Assembly (NCBI GenBank): GCA_050516505.1
Contig: CP191518.1
Location: forward strand, 3,596,001 to 3,660,000
DNA length: 64,000 bases
Source of the DNA: Scandinavium ludwigii_A
Lineage (GTDB): Bacteria > Pseudomonadota > Gammaproteobacteria > Enterobacterales > Enterobacteriaceae
Direction of reading: 5' to 3'
Shown here: piece by piece, positions 27,024 to 35,693 of the stretch
Layout: each line of letters opens with the position of its first letter
How positions within the stretch are numbered: position 1 is the stretch's first letter
Notes under the pieces: model-generated
Told to the model about the DNA's origin: nothing
Database searches by the model: none
Seen by the model: the letters and a program-made list of their open reading frames with translations, nothing else
Program-made: the position numbers and the translations under genes

Positions 27024-27896
27024 TTAGGGTTGGCCAGGCCGTCTCTCATCCGCCCGATAAAACGGCTTATCACCCAGAATGGTCGCGCGGTGCATGATGC
27101 GTCGCTGCGGCAAATAGTCAGCGTTGGCGTAATGCTGCGTCACCCGATTATCCCAGAGCGCCACATCCCCCTCTTGCCAGCGCCAGCGCACCTGAAACTC
27201 AGGCTTGGTCACGTGAGCAAACAAAAAGCCCAGCAGCGCTTCACTTTCTTTCTCGCTGACATCCACAATGCGCGTGGTGAAACCTTCATTCACGAACAGC
27301 GCCTGCTTGCCGGTCACCGGATGCGTGCGCACTACCGGATGCAGTAACGGCGGATTTTTTGCCACTGCGCTCAACCAGCGCTGATGATCGGCTTCGGTTT
27401 TAAGATGCTTCCACTCCGGGAAGGATTTACGGAAGTCATGCTCCGCCTGTAAACCATTCAGCAGCGTTTTAAAGGGCGTCGACAATGCCTCGTAAGCCGC
27501 AATTCCGCTGGTCCACAGAGTATCACCGCCGGTTTCCGGCAATTGTTTCGCCGCCAGAATGGCCCCAGCGGGCGGCGTCTCGATAAAGGTCACGTCGGTG
27601 TGCCAGTTATCGTTATCCGGTGGATTATCGTTATGTGTATCGAGAACAATAATCTCCTCCACGCCCTCGGCATGCGGATACACCGGGTGGATGTGCAGAT
27701 CGCCAAAACGGTGCGCCAGGCTGCGCTGCTGCTGCGGCGTGACTGGCTGCTCGCGCAGGAAAATCACCTGATGACGCAGTAACGCATGATACAGCTGCTC
27801 AAACTGGTTATCGCTCAGCGGACGGGTCAAATCCAGCCCCAAAACCTGCGCGCCAATGTACGGCCCCAACGGGCGAATGCTCAGACGTTCACTCAT
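27024..27896 (-). CDS. tauD: Taurine dioxygenase TauD
   Basis: Fe(II)/2-oxoglutarate dioxygenase of 290 residues (E. coli 283; extra residues at the C terminus). It oxidises taurine to sulfite and aminoacetaldehyde for use as sulfur source. The iron ligands are H99 and D101 in NWHTD and the histidine in RVTQHYANAD; the arginine of the 2-oxoglutarate site follows in PQRRIMHRATI. The start is MSERLSIRPLGPYIG at 27896, overlapping the tauC stop by 4 bases. Last gene of tauABCD. Confidence 0.97.
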   Translation of the reverse strand: MSERLSIRPLGPYIGAQVLGLDLTRPLSDNQFEQLYHALLRHQVIFLREQPVTPQQQRSLAHRFGDLHIHPVYPHAEGVEEIIVLDTHNDNPPDNDNWHTDVTFIETPPAGAILAAKQLPETGGDTLWTSGIAAYEALSTPFKTLLNGLQAEHDFRKSFPEWKHLKTEADHQRWLSAVAKNPPLLHPVVRTHPVTGKQALFVNEGFTTRIVDVSEKESEALLGFLFAHVTKPEFQVRWRWQEGDVALWDNRVTQHYANADYLPQRRIMHRATILGDKPFYRADERRPGQP

Positions 27897-28720
27897 GCCA
27901 TTTCTCCATGCCACGGCGTCAGGCGGCGTTGTAGCGCGCGCAGACCCAGCTCTAAAACGAAAGCGATAACGGCAATCACCGCGATCCCGGCCAGCACCAC
28001 ATCGGTGGCCAGAAACTCCCCGGCGGACTGCACCATAAACCCTAAACCTCGCGTGGCGGCGATGAGTTCAGCCGCCACCAGCGTCGACCAGCCCACGCCA
28101 AGCCCAATGCGCAGCCCGGTCAGGATCTCCGGCAGCGCGCCGGGCAAAATCACGAACCACAAAATCTGCGCCCGACTGGCACCCAGCGACTGCGCTGCTC
28201 TCAGCCGCACCTGCTGCGCACTTTTCACGCCAGCCATCGCCGACATCGCCACCGGGGCGAAAATCGCCAGATAAATAAGCAGAATCTTTGATGTCTCGCC
28301 GATGCCAAACCAGATAACCATCAGCGGCAAATAGGCCAGCGGTGGGATCGGGCGATACAGCTCAATCAACGGGTCGAGGATACCGCGCACCGTTGGGCTC
28401 AGGCCCATCGCGATGCCGACCGGAATGCCGATAATCGCCGCCGCCAGCAGCGCAATCAGAATTCGCGTCAGGCTCGCCGCCAGATGCTGCCACAGCGTGG
28501 CATCCATAAAGCCCTGCGGCCCGGCGACAGAAATCAGTTTTTGCAGTACCTGCCCCGGCGCTGGCAGAAACAGCGGGGCGATCAGCTGTAACGCCGTGAC
28601 TGCCCACCACAGCGCCAGTAAAATCGCCAACGTCGACAGGCTCAACGTCAGCTGACGTGACAATGGCCAGCGCCAGTTCAGCGCCAGGCGGCGCGGTTTA
28701 TCGTTCGCCACAACACTCAT
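27893..28720 (-). CDS. tauC: Taurine ABC transporter permease TauC
   Basis: Integral membrane permease of 275 residues with six predicted helices. The EAA-type loop that contacts the ATPase is in GALPEILTGLRIGLGVGWS near 180-198. Works with TauA and TauB to import taurine and other sulfonates. Overlaps tauB and tauD by 4 bases on each side, indicating translational coupling. Confidence 0.96.
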   Translation of the reverse strand: MSVVANDKPRRLALNWRWPLSRQLTLSLSTLAILLALWWAVTALQLIAPLFLPAPGQVLQKLISVAGPQGFMDATLWQHLAASLTRILIALLAAAIIGIPVGIAMGLSPTVRGILDPLIELYRPIPPLAYLPLMVIWFGIGETSKILLIYLAIFAPVAMSAMAGVKSAQQVRLRAAQSLGASRAQILWFVILPGALPEILTGLRIGLGVGWSTLVAAELIAATRGLGFMVQSAGEFLATDVVLAGIAVIAVIAFVLELGLRALQRRLTPWHGEMA

Positions 28721-29484
28721 GAGAATGCCTCCCGATGTTCAAATACTCGGCCCAGCACGTATTCGCGCCGTTCGATAAATTCCGGGCTGGATTTAATGCT
28801 GCGGCAGGTTTCCCCGGCGACAAACCGGCGAGCGAAATCGAGCGACAGTCGCTCTGTCACCCTGCCCGGCCCGGCTGACAGCAGTACCAGATCCGTCGCC
28901 ATAAACACCGCTTCTTCAATGTCATGGGTAATCAGCAGCACCTGTTTGCCGGTTTCATGCCACAGGCGCAGCAGCAAGGTCTGCATCTGTTCGCGGGTAA
29001 ACGCATCCAGTGCCCCGAATGGCTCATCGAGCAGCAGCAACTGCGGGTCTGCCGCCAGCGCTCGGGCAATCCCCACTCGCTGACGCTGACCGCCGGAAAG
29101 CTGCCAGATAAACCGTTTTTCTGCGCCTTCCAGCCCGACTTTTTTCAACAACTGGCGGGCAACGTCATGCCGGTCTGGTTTGGACATTCCTGTCAGCTGC
29201 AGGCCGAAGGCCACGTTATCCTGCACGTTTCGCCACGGCAGCAAGCCTTCGTTCTGGAACACCACGCCACGCTCAGCCCCCGGTCCGCTGACCGGCACGC
29301 CGTTCAGGGTGATGCTGCCCGACTGATACGGCAGGAAACCGGCCACCAGATTCAGCAGCGTGGTCTTGCCACTGCCCGACGGGCCGAGCACCACCAGCAG
29401 TTCACCGCGATCGACGCTCAGAGAAATGTCATCGAGTACCGGTTTTCCGCCGTAGTTCGCACTGAGATGGGAGAGTTGCAGCAT
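28717..29484 (-). CDS. tauB: Taurine ABC transporter ATP-binding protein TauB
   Basis: ABC ATPase of 255 residues with Walker A GPSGSGKTT near 35-43, signature LSGGQRQRVGIARAL near 128-142 and Walker B LLLLDEPFGALD near 148-159, then the switch His in LLITHDIEEA. It energises TauAC. Starts 11 bases after tauA. Confidence 0.97.
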   Translation of the reverse strand: MLQLSHLSANYGGKPVLDDISLSVDRGELLVVLGPSGSGKTTLLNLVAGFLPYQSGSITLNGVPVSGPGAERGVVFQNEGLLPWRNVQDNVAFGLQLTGMSKPDRHDVARQLLKKVGLEGAEKRFIWQLSGGQRQRVGIARALAADPQLLLLDEPFGALDAFTREQMQTLLLRLWHETGKQVLLITHDIEEAVFMATDLVLLSAGPGRVTERLSLDFARRFVAGETCRSIKSSPEFIERREYVLGRVFEHREAFS

Positions 29485-29495
29485 GGTGACCTCCG

Positions 29496-30458
29496 TTATT
29501 TCACAAATTTATCGGTCACGTACTGGCTGTAATCCGCGGCAACGGCAGGCACTTTGCCCTGCGCTTTCAGGAACTGGGCGGTGTCGACAATCGCTTTGTT
29601 AACCGGGCCGTTAAGCTGCTGCGCCTGCTGGGGAGAGGTCAGATAGGTATTGCCTTTCACCAGTCCCGGTACGTCCGCTTCCGGTACGCCGCTCAACTTC
29701 GCCAGCTTATTGAGATTGTCCGGCTGTTTGAGCCAGCCTTCAGGGTTATCGATATATTGCTTCTGGGCCGCAATGGCACTGCGGGCAAAGGCTTTCACCA
29801 CCTCAGGATGCTGCTCGGCGAAATCCTTACGCACCACCCACACATCCAGCGTTGGCGAGCCCCACTGGCCCACTTGTGAAGAATCCGTCAGCACCGTGCC
29901 ATCTTTTTCCAGCGCGTTTACCGCAGGCGCCCAAACATAGGCCCCGTCAATATCCCCGCGCTGCCAGGCGGCGACAATCGCCGGTGGCTGCAGGTTCACA
30001 ATCTGTACCTGATTCGGTTTGATGCCCCAGTGTTTCAGCGCAGCCAGCAGGCTGTAGTGAGTGGTTGAGATAAACGGTACGGCGATGCGTTTGCCGATGA
30101 GATCTTGCGGTTTGCTGATACCTTTTTTCACCACCAGCGCTTCAGAACTGCCGAGCTGCGAGGCGAGAAGGAATACTTCAATCGGCACCTGCTGGCTGGC
30201 GGCGACGGCCAACGGGCTGGAGCCGATATTGCCAATCTGTACATCGCCGGAGGCCAGGGCGCGAACGACACTCGCCCCGCTGTCGAACTTCCGCCAGTCG
30301 ACGGTCGCCCCGCTCTCTTTTGCAAAGGTGTTGTCCGCTTGGGCAACTTTGGCCGGTTCAGCGGATGTCTGATACGCGACGGTGACATTTACCGCCTGCG
30401 CCTGAAAAGTGAGGAAGGCCAATGCGGCCAATAATGAAAGATGCGATGCGCGTGCCAT
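29496..30458 (-). CDS. tauA: Taurine-binding periplasmic protein TauA
   Basis: Substrate-binding protein of 320 residues (same as E. coli) of the ABC sulfonate/nitrate class. A signal peptide of about 22 residues ends at QAQA. Start chosen at 30458, where GGGGAG precedes the ATG and the residues fit E. coli TauA; an upstream in-frame ATG at 30482 is less likely. First gene of the operon, normally induced by Cbl and CysB under sulfate starvation; I did not identify the activator site by eye. Confidence 0.96.
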   Translation of the reverse strand: MARASHLSLLAALAFLTFQAQAVNVTVAYQTSAEPAKVAQADNTFAKESGATVDWRKFDSGASVVRALASGDVQIGNIGSSPLAVAASQQVPIEVFLLASQLGSSEALVVKKGISKPQDLIGKRIAVPFISTTHYSLLAALKHWGIKPNQVQIVNLQPPAIVAAWQRGDIDGAYVWAPAVNALEKDGTVLTDSSQVGQWGSPTLDVWVVRKDFAEQHPEVVKAFARSAIAAQKQYIDNPEGWLKQPDNLNKLAKLSGVPEADVPGLVKGNTYLTSPQQAQQLNGPVNKAIVDTAQFLKAQGKVPAVAADYSQYVTDKFVK

Positions 30459-31072
30459 GATGTCTGCTCCCCTTGTTGTCATGGGCGCAGTATTTCCGGC
30501 AGCAGGGAATTGATAAAGGAATTAAAAATTCTGGCTAATGCCAATCTGTTTTTAGAAAAAAAGTGGCAAAGCTTAGTCGTAAAACGTCGCGTTCATCGCA
30601 CCAGTGTCAGTTTCCCGCGACGGCGTGAAAGCTGCGGATACGGCGTGGATATCAGAAAAAGAAACGGTCGCCAGGCCATGATGTTCTCCTGCGGGGCTTT
30701 CTTGAAGCATGCCCGCAAAAGGCCCACGCCGCCGTCAGCAAAAAGCCTGATCCGCTTAGGCAAAATCATCCTTTCATCTCAGTGAAGCAGACAAAAACCT
30801 TACTGCCTTCTGTCATCGTGCAGATTGCTCAATATAGCCGTAGCACGCTGTACTTCTCTACTCCCCTTCCTCAACGCCCACTCAGTGAAAGGGGTTTTAT
30901 TTCCTTCGATAATTTAAATTTGAATAAAATCCCTTTTGCAATTGTTTAAATTTATTTTTAAACGCCCGGGAGTTTGTGCAATTTATTGAATCATGGTTTT
31001 CTGTACGCTGAAGGATATTATTGCCTTTTTTAAATCGCGTATCGGCCATTTTTCTTCCTGGAGTTTTTAATC
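30459..31072. other. Intergenic region upstream of tauA and the DUF3302 gene
   Basis: 614 bases between divergent genes. It contains the candidate small ORF at 30593-30769. Between 30800 and 31072 no gene was found: the DNA is AT-rich, with a weak CCCCTT / AAGGGG hairpin ending in TTTTATT (30862-30903) that might end a short rightward transcript. A GGAG site precedes the ATG at 31073. Confidence 0.4.
30593..30769 (-). CDS. Candidate small protein of 58 residues upstream of tauA
   Basis: An ATG-initiated frame on the tauA strand with a GAAAGGATG lead-in, and a second internal ATG (30679) with an even better CAGGAG site that would give a 28-residue protein in the same frame. The product is basic, starts MILPKRIRLFADGG and holds a short hydrophobic stretch MAWRPFLFLIS. 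I recognise no family. Rare codons (AGG, ATA, CGA) occur. It could be a leader or small membrane peptide, or chance. Two ribosome sites in one frame are the only support. Confidence 0.25.
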   Translation of the reverse strand: MILPKRIRLFADGGVGLLRACFKKAPQENIMAWRPFLFLISTPYPQLSRRRGKLTLVR

Positions 31073-31438
31073 ATGACCCTGGACTATGTTGCATTAGCAA
31101 TACTGACTGCGGTAATTATAATATTATTTTACGGAATCATTGTTATTCATGATATTCCGTATGAAATCGCTAAAGAACGTAACCATCCTCATCAGGATGC
31201 CATTCACTATGCGGGCTGGGTCAGTTTATTTACCCTACACGTACTGTGGCCATTCCTGTGGATCTGGGCCACGCTGTGGCGTGAAGACCGGGGCTGGGGC
31301 ATGAACAGCAACAGTGAAGATCAGCAAAACCTGCATGCTCAGATGAATCATATGCTTATTCAAATAGATCAGCTTAAAAATCAGGTAAATGAATTAAAGC
31401 AAACTTCCGCTCCGGCCAAATCTGAGGAGAAAAAATAA
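31073..31438 (+). CDS. DUF3302 inner-membrane protein (YiaW/YibI-like)
   Basis: 121 residues with two membrane segments (about 4-24 and 47-67) and a charged, coiled-coil-like C terminus. It resembles E. coli YiaW/YibI, including NHPHQDAIHYAGWVSLFTLH and PFLWIWATLWR. Function unknown; the family is always paired with a HlyD-type protein, and here that gene starts 2 bases after the stop. This is a third location compared with the two E. coli pairs, so orthology is not assigned. Confidence 0.85.
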   Translation: MTLDYVALAILTAVIIILFYGIIVIHDIPYEIAKERNHPHQDAIHYAGWVSLFTLHVLWPFLWIWATLWREDRGWGMNSNSEDQQNLHAQMNHMLIQIDQLKNQVNELKQTSAPAKSEEKK

Positions 31439-31440
31439 TA

Positions 31441-32583
31441 ATGGAAACGTTATTGCTGCTTACCTACGCTGCGCTGTGCGTTATTATATTTAAGGTTTTC
31501 CACATTCCTTTAAATAAATGGACGGTGCCAACGGCTGTTCTCGGCGGCGTGATTTTTATTACCATCATCATTCTATTGATGAACTACAACTTCCCCTTCA
31601 GCGATATGGGCAAACAGGCGTACCGCACGGTACCGATTGTCTCTCAGGTTCGCGGTAGGGTAATTGACGTCCCGGTCAAACCGAACACGCTGTTGAAAGA
31701 AGGTGATGTACTCTTTCGCATCGACCCCACTATTTTTCAGGCCAAAGTGGATGACCTGCGCGCGCAAGTGAAAGAGGCCAGCCAGAATGCATTGTCTCTG
31801 GATTCCGGACTAGACCAGGCGCAGGCCGATCTCAACAAAGCCATCGCCGACCGCGATAAAGCCCAGCGCGAATATTCCCGCTACAGCGAAGGCCACGCAA
31901 AGGGGGCGTTTTCCGATCAGATGGTCGACACCCGTCGCCAGACATATAAAGCCACCGAGGCCGCTGTTGTTGCTGCCAAGGCGCAGGTTGAACAGGCTAA
32001 AAACAATCTCAACTCCGTGATTCATGGGCAGAACACCAAAGTCGCGTCGCTGTTAGCCCAACTCAAGAAAGCAGAATTCAAACTGGAAAATACCGTGGTG
32101 CGCGCGCCTTCTGCGGGCTACGTCAGTACCGTGGGTCTGCGTACCGGCACGATGTCTACCGCACTCGGCCTGGCACCGGTCATGACCTTTATTCCGCTTG
32201 AAGCCGATTTAAAAGACACTTATGTAGCGGCCTTCCGCCAGAACGCAGCTCAACGACTGCAGGCCGGCTACAAAGCTGAGCTGCTGTTCCCGTCGATTCC
32301 GGGCACGGTGTTTAGCGGGGAAGTGGTTGAAGTGTTACCGGCGATTGGCGAAAGCCAGTTCCAGGGACAGGGCAAGCTGCTGACTACGGCGGATGTCACT
32401 AATCAGGGACGCGTACTGGTGAAAGTAAAAGCCACCGATCCACGACTGAAAGACTACCATCTGCCGCAGGGTGCTCAAGTTGAAATCGCGGTTTACTCAA
32501 ACCATTTCAAAGACTTCGGGTTGATTCGTAAGATTTTGATTCGTATGTCGAGTTGGGAAAGTTTCGTCTATCTCGACCACTAA
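31441..32583 (+). CDS. HlyD-family membrane fusion protein (YiaV/YibH-like)
   Basis: 380 residues: two N-terminal hydrophobic segments (about 3-18 and 28-46), a lipoyl/barrel-sandwich half near 62-100, a long alpha-helical hairpin (100-205), then the second lipoyl half (APSAGYVSTV near 223) and beta-barrel. It ends in SSWESFVYLDH, close to the C terminus of E. coli YiaV/YibH. Members bridge inner membrane and periplasm, usually with an exporter, but no exporter gene is adjacent, only the DUF3302 partner. A strong bidirectional terminator follows. Confidence 0.85.
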   Translation: METLLLLTYAALCVIIFKVFHIPLNKWTVPTAVLGGVIFITIIILLMNYNFPFSDMGKQAYRTVPIVSQVRGRVIDVPVKPNTLLKEGDVLFRIDPTIFQAKVDDLRAQVKEASQNALSLDSGLDQAQADLNKAIADRDKAQREYSRYSEGHAKGAFSDQMVDTRRQTYKATEAAVVAAKAQVEQAKNNLNSVIHGQNTKVASLLAQLKKAEFKLENTVVRAPSAGYVSTVGLRTGTMSTALGLAPVMTFIPLEADLKDTYVAAFRQNAAQRLQAGYKAELLFPSIPGTVFSGEVVEVLPAIGESQFQGQGKLLTTADVTNQGRVLVKVKATDPRLKDYHLPQGAQVEIAVYSNHFKDFGLIRKILIRMSSWESFVYLDH

Positions 32584-32588
32584 ATGCT

Positions 32589-32616
32589 ATCCCCTCCCGC
32601 CCGGGAGGGGATTTTT
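32589..32616. terminator. Bidirectional terminator between HlyD and cyclase genes
   Basis: ATCCCCTCCCG and CGGGAGGGGAT form a tight GC-rich stem followed by TTTTT. It touches the stop codon of the leftward cyclase gene. Confidence 0.85.
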
Positions 32617-34321
32617 AGCCGCGATCGGGCAGCCCACAAATTTTGTCACGGCCGGTTTTTTTCGCTTCGTAAAGCGCCGCATCAGCTTCCGCTATCACCT
32701 CGCCTAACTCTCGCTGCCAACCTGAGGCCACGCCAAAACTAACCGTTATTGAGAAGGGTTCCCCTTTCGGGCCTTGAAAGCGCAGTTGACGAATTTCATT
32801 CTGAATACGCGTCGTGTAACCCGTCACATCTTCATGGCCAGGCGTGCGGAACACCACTGCAAATTCCTCCCCACCCAGACGCCCAATAACATCCCCCAGA
32901 CGGCCGAATTTCATCAGTGTTGTCGCCAGAGCCACCAGCACTTTGTCGCCGGTTGGGTGCCCCCACGTGTCATTAATCAACTTGAAGTGATCGACATCCA
33001 GCATGATGAGCCACGCCGGTTGCTCACGCGTGGCCTGAGCCAGAAGATTCCCCGCCAACTCGTCGAACGCCCGACGGTTAAACAGGTGTGTCAGCGGGTC
33101 TTCCTGCGACTGGCGCTGTAAGCGCTTGCTCAGGATGGTCTGTTCGCGTAGCTGGTCGCCCAGTGTGCCAAGGGAGGAAAACAGCTCTTGTACCTCCTCG
33201 GCGGTGCTCTCGCCCATCAGCGTGTCTTGATGTTTCCCGGCAATGATCCCGGTGGCTATCTGGTTGAGGCGCAAAATGGGCCGTAGCACGCGAGAGCGGA
33301 TATACAAAATTAGCCCCGCCGTCAGCGCGCAGAGCATAACCAGGATAATGACAATCAGGAGCAGGCGTAAAAGCGCCTGATTTTCGGCATTCAAGTAATG
33401 CTTATTCACCCCGGTCAGATAGGTGTTCAGCAACTCATCAAACGCAATCAGGCTCTGGTGATAGCGCACCGCGAAACTTTCGGCATCCACACCGTAAGGC
33501 TGGCCATTCACGCTGTTAGCCCGGATTGTATTGAGCATGGCAATACCCTGCGTTTCAAACTGCTGACGCATAGTATCCAGTCGCTGAGAAAAACCGGGCA
33601 GATAGTTTGCTTCTTCGCCCTTGGTGCGCAAAAGCCACCACAGCAAGTCGATTCGCTCCATGCCGCGGCTGAGCGCGACCATATTCTCTAATGGAACAGG
33701 CGTTTGGGTGGCGAGCGGGATAAGCACCTGCGAGCCTAAGCGGCCAGTCACATCGCGCAGCTCACCCAGTGCCTGCGCCCGCAAAATAGGCCCTAACGCA
33801 TTGGGTTCAAGCAGCAGAAACGAAGAGGTATGTTGGAACAGCGCGGTATGATAAAAATCCGTGGCTTCGACCATCGCGCCGATTGCACGTTGCGCTTCCT
33901 TCGGGTCGCTCAGGAGTTGATTTCGGTAAGTATCGACGCGCACACGGGAATGTTTGAGCTGTTCGACGGTCGCCTTCATCAGCGACGGGGAAAGAAGATT
34001 TTTAGGGATCCGCGCCAGATTGCGATCGGTTACCCGACGACTGTCATCAAGGGATTTCCAGGCCTGCGCTTTTCGCGCCATCGGGCTGAGCACCAGTTCA
34101 TTAGCATAAGCACGCTCGCTCGCCAAATCGTTGGATACCTGCAAAACATGGTAGAAATCATCGAACTGAATAAGGTCATTACGGGCGCTGTGCCATGCGT
34201 TCCAGGAAACGGAAAGCAGCCACCAGGACAAGATTGACGTGAGGACGATGCTGGCAATGGCCGAGCCCCACAGATAACGCAAAACGTTGGAAGGCGATGT
34301 GGCTTTTTTAAGCTTTATCAT
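32615..34321 (-). CDS. Membrane diguanylate cyclase (GGEEF)
   Basis: 568 residues: membrane helix about 15-38, a large helical periplasmic sensor (39-315), second helix about 317-340, HAMP-like linker (341-395), a short coiled coil and a C-terminal GGDEF domain. The active-site loop is GGEEF (483-487), with an intact inhibitory RxxD site (RLGD) five residues before it, so product feedback by c-di-GMP is likely. The DxDHFKLINDTWGH metal/substrate motif is upstream of it. The signal sensed is unknown. It is not the E. coli DgcC (different N-terminal MASE2-type architecture), which is missing from its usual place in this window. Confidence 0.9.
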   Translation of the reverse strand: MIKLKKATSPSNVLRYLWGSAIASIVLTSILSWWLLSVSWNAWHSARNDLIQFDDFYHVLQVSNDLASERAYANELVLSPMARKAQAWKSLDDSRRVTDRNLARIPKNLLSPSLMKATVEQLKHSRVRVDTYRNQLLSDPKEAQRAIGAMVEATDFYHTALFQHTSSFLLLEPNALGPILRAQALGELRDVTGRLGSQVLIPLATQTPVPLENMVALSRGMERIDLLWWLLRTKGEEANYLPGFSQRLDTMRQQFETQGIAMLNTIRANSVNGQPYGVDAESFAVRYHQSLIAFDELLNTYLTGVNKHYLNAENQALLRLLLIVIILVMLCALTAGLILYIRSRVLRPILRLNQIATGIIAGKHQDTLMGESTAEEVQELFSSLGTLGDQLREQTILSKRLQRQSQEDPLTHLFNRRAFDELAGNLLAQATREQPAWLIMLDVDHFKLINDTWGHPTGDKVLVALATTLMKFGRLGDVIGRLGGEEFAVVFRTPGHEDVTGYTTRIQNEIRQLRFQGPKGEPFSITVSFGVASGWQRELGEVIAEADAALYEAKKTGRDKICGLPDRG

Positions 34322-34575
34322 TACGCAATCAGGCCATAAAAGTCAGTAAAGAGCAGCGAATTACGCTTAGTCTATCGCAGCTTAGGGGGATCCGGACAGT
34401 TTCGTGCGCGATTTTTCGGCGATTTCCTCAATATTCTTTGATCGACGGCCGCGGTTTACTGAAACCCAGCAATGATGAATGTGATTCATTAAGGCAATCC
34501 TTTTACCTGCGATTATCTCATCGACCAAACCCGTTAACATACGTCCCGACCCCTTCCTCATCCAGACGGATAAAT
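34322..34575. other. Region upstream of the cyclase gene, no gene assigned
   Basis: 254 bases with no convincing coding region. A 70-codon open frame on the minus strand (34382-34594) starts with GTG, has no family match I know and no good ribosome site, so it is not called. Probably the cyclase promoter plus DNA left from the deletion that trimmed the adjacent transporter gene. Confidence 0.4.
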
Positions 34576-34824
34576 ATGATTGATTCCCAGGCACGATCGC
34601 TTTCGGCTTCCAGTGCGCCGACCGCCTGCGCGCTGGATGCCGTTCCCGATGCCACCGGATCGGCCTCCACCTTAATGGGCTCGTTGCAGTACGGCAGCGG
34701 CATTATTTCCTCATTGCTGCTGGCGTTTATGCGCGACGGTACGCCGTGGACCATGGCCTGGATTATGGCCGTCTTTACCCTTGCCAGTGCTGTCATGGCC
34801 CTAACGACCATGCGAAAAAAATAA
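34576..34824 (+). pseudogene. 3' remnant of a Bcr/CflA-family MFS drug exporter
   Basis: About 70 codons keep the C-terminal end of a Bcr/CflA multidrug transporter: ALDAVPDATGSASTLMGSLQ, then YGSGIISSLLLAFM and a last hydrophobic helix (AWIMAVFTLASAVMAL). The usual ~300 residues before this are missing, and the first ~12 residues of the open frame do not belong to the family. An ATG at 34576 opens the frame but a functional transporter is impossible. I read it as the scar of a deletion at the edge of the variable block, just upstream of paoA. Confidence 0.62.
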
Positions 34825-35003
34825 GCCACCGGGCGCTTCACCGCACCTTCTCTTCCCGGTATTGATGCATTTCCCTCATGACGGCATTCACGATTTAAGA
34901 ATAATCCTGCGTCCACTCCCGTCTATGCTTAATGTTCAAAAAAAAGACAGAGCAGTTCACATCTGATTTTACATCCACGCATTGTGAATACCGGAGGCCT
35001 GGC

Positions 35004-35693
35004 ATGAGCAACCAAGGCGAGATCCCCGAAAATAATCATCCGGGACAATCTCAACATCCTGATTTTAGCCTGTCGCGCCGGACGCTTTTAAAAGTTGGCG
35101 CGGCCACTGCAGCCACGGCGGCCGTACCGCCCGGCACGTCCCTGGCACAGCCCATGCGCGCAGTTACCCCTGCGCCTGAAATCCTGCCCCTCACCCTGAA
35201 CGTGAACGGCAAACGCCACCAGCTTGACGTTGATACGCGCACCACCCTGTTGGATGCGCTGCGCGAAAATCTGCACCTCACCGGGACCAAAAAGGGCTGC
35301 GACCACGGACAGTGTGGCGCGTGTACCGTGCTGGTCGATGGCCGTAGACTCAACGCCTGCCTGACACTGGCGGTGATGCATCAGGATGCAGAGATAACCA
35401 CCATTGAGGGTCTTGGCACGCCTGACAACCTGCACCCGATGCAGGCGGCATTTATCAAACACGACGGCTACCAGTGCGGTTACTGCACGCCGGGGCAAAT
35501 CTGCTCGTCGGTGGCGGTACTGAAAGAGCTAGAAGCGGGGATCCCGAGCCACGTCACACTGGATTTGGTTTCCTCACCTGAAATGTCGGATGAGGAAATT
35601 CGCGAACGCATGAGCGGTAATATCTGCCGCTGCGGAGCCTACTCCAACATTCTTGCCGCCATCAAAGACGCCGCCGGGGAGCTGAAATCATGA
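35004..35693 (+). CDS. paoA: Aldehyde oxidoreductase iron-sulfur subunit PaoA
   Basis: 229 residues, the same as E. coli PaoA (YagT). A Tat signal (SRRTLLKVG near 26) sends the assembled complex to the periplasm. An N-terminal plant-type [2Fe-2S] domain has C99, C104, C107 and a fourth Cys near 119; a second helical [2Fe-2S] domain has CGYC and CRCG motifs. Start chosen at 35004 (MSNQGEIPEN) as in E. coli; the frame is open upstream to 34932. The stop overlaps the paoB start (ATGA). PaoABC detoxifies aromatic aldehydes. Confidence 0.96.
   Translation: MSNQGEIPENNHPGQSQHPDFSLSRRTLLKVGAATAATAAVPPGTSLAQPMRAVTPAPEILPLTLNVNGKRHQLDVDTRTTLLDALRENLHLTGTKKGCDHGQCGACTVLVDGRRLNACLTLAVMHQDAEITTIEGLGTPDNLHPMQAAFIKHDGYQCGYCTPGQICSSVAVLKELEAGIPSHVTLDLVSSPEMSDEEIRERMSGNICRCGAYSNILAAIKDAAGELKS

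Noticed and set aside
30441..30785. Rightward open frame of 114 codons across the tauA start, with a PRRRES stretch
   Set aside because: It runs antisense over the tauA signal region, has no ribosome site, and only superficially resembles known repeat-derived peptides.
34382..34594. Leftward frame of 70 codons (GTG start) before the cyclase gene
   Set aside because: No family recognised, no ribosome site, and it overlaps the transporter remnant on the other strand.
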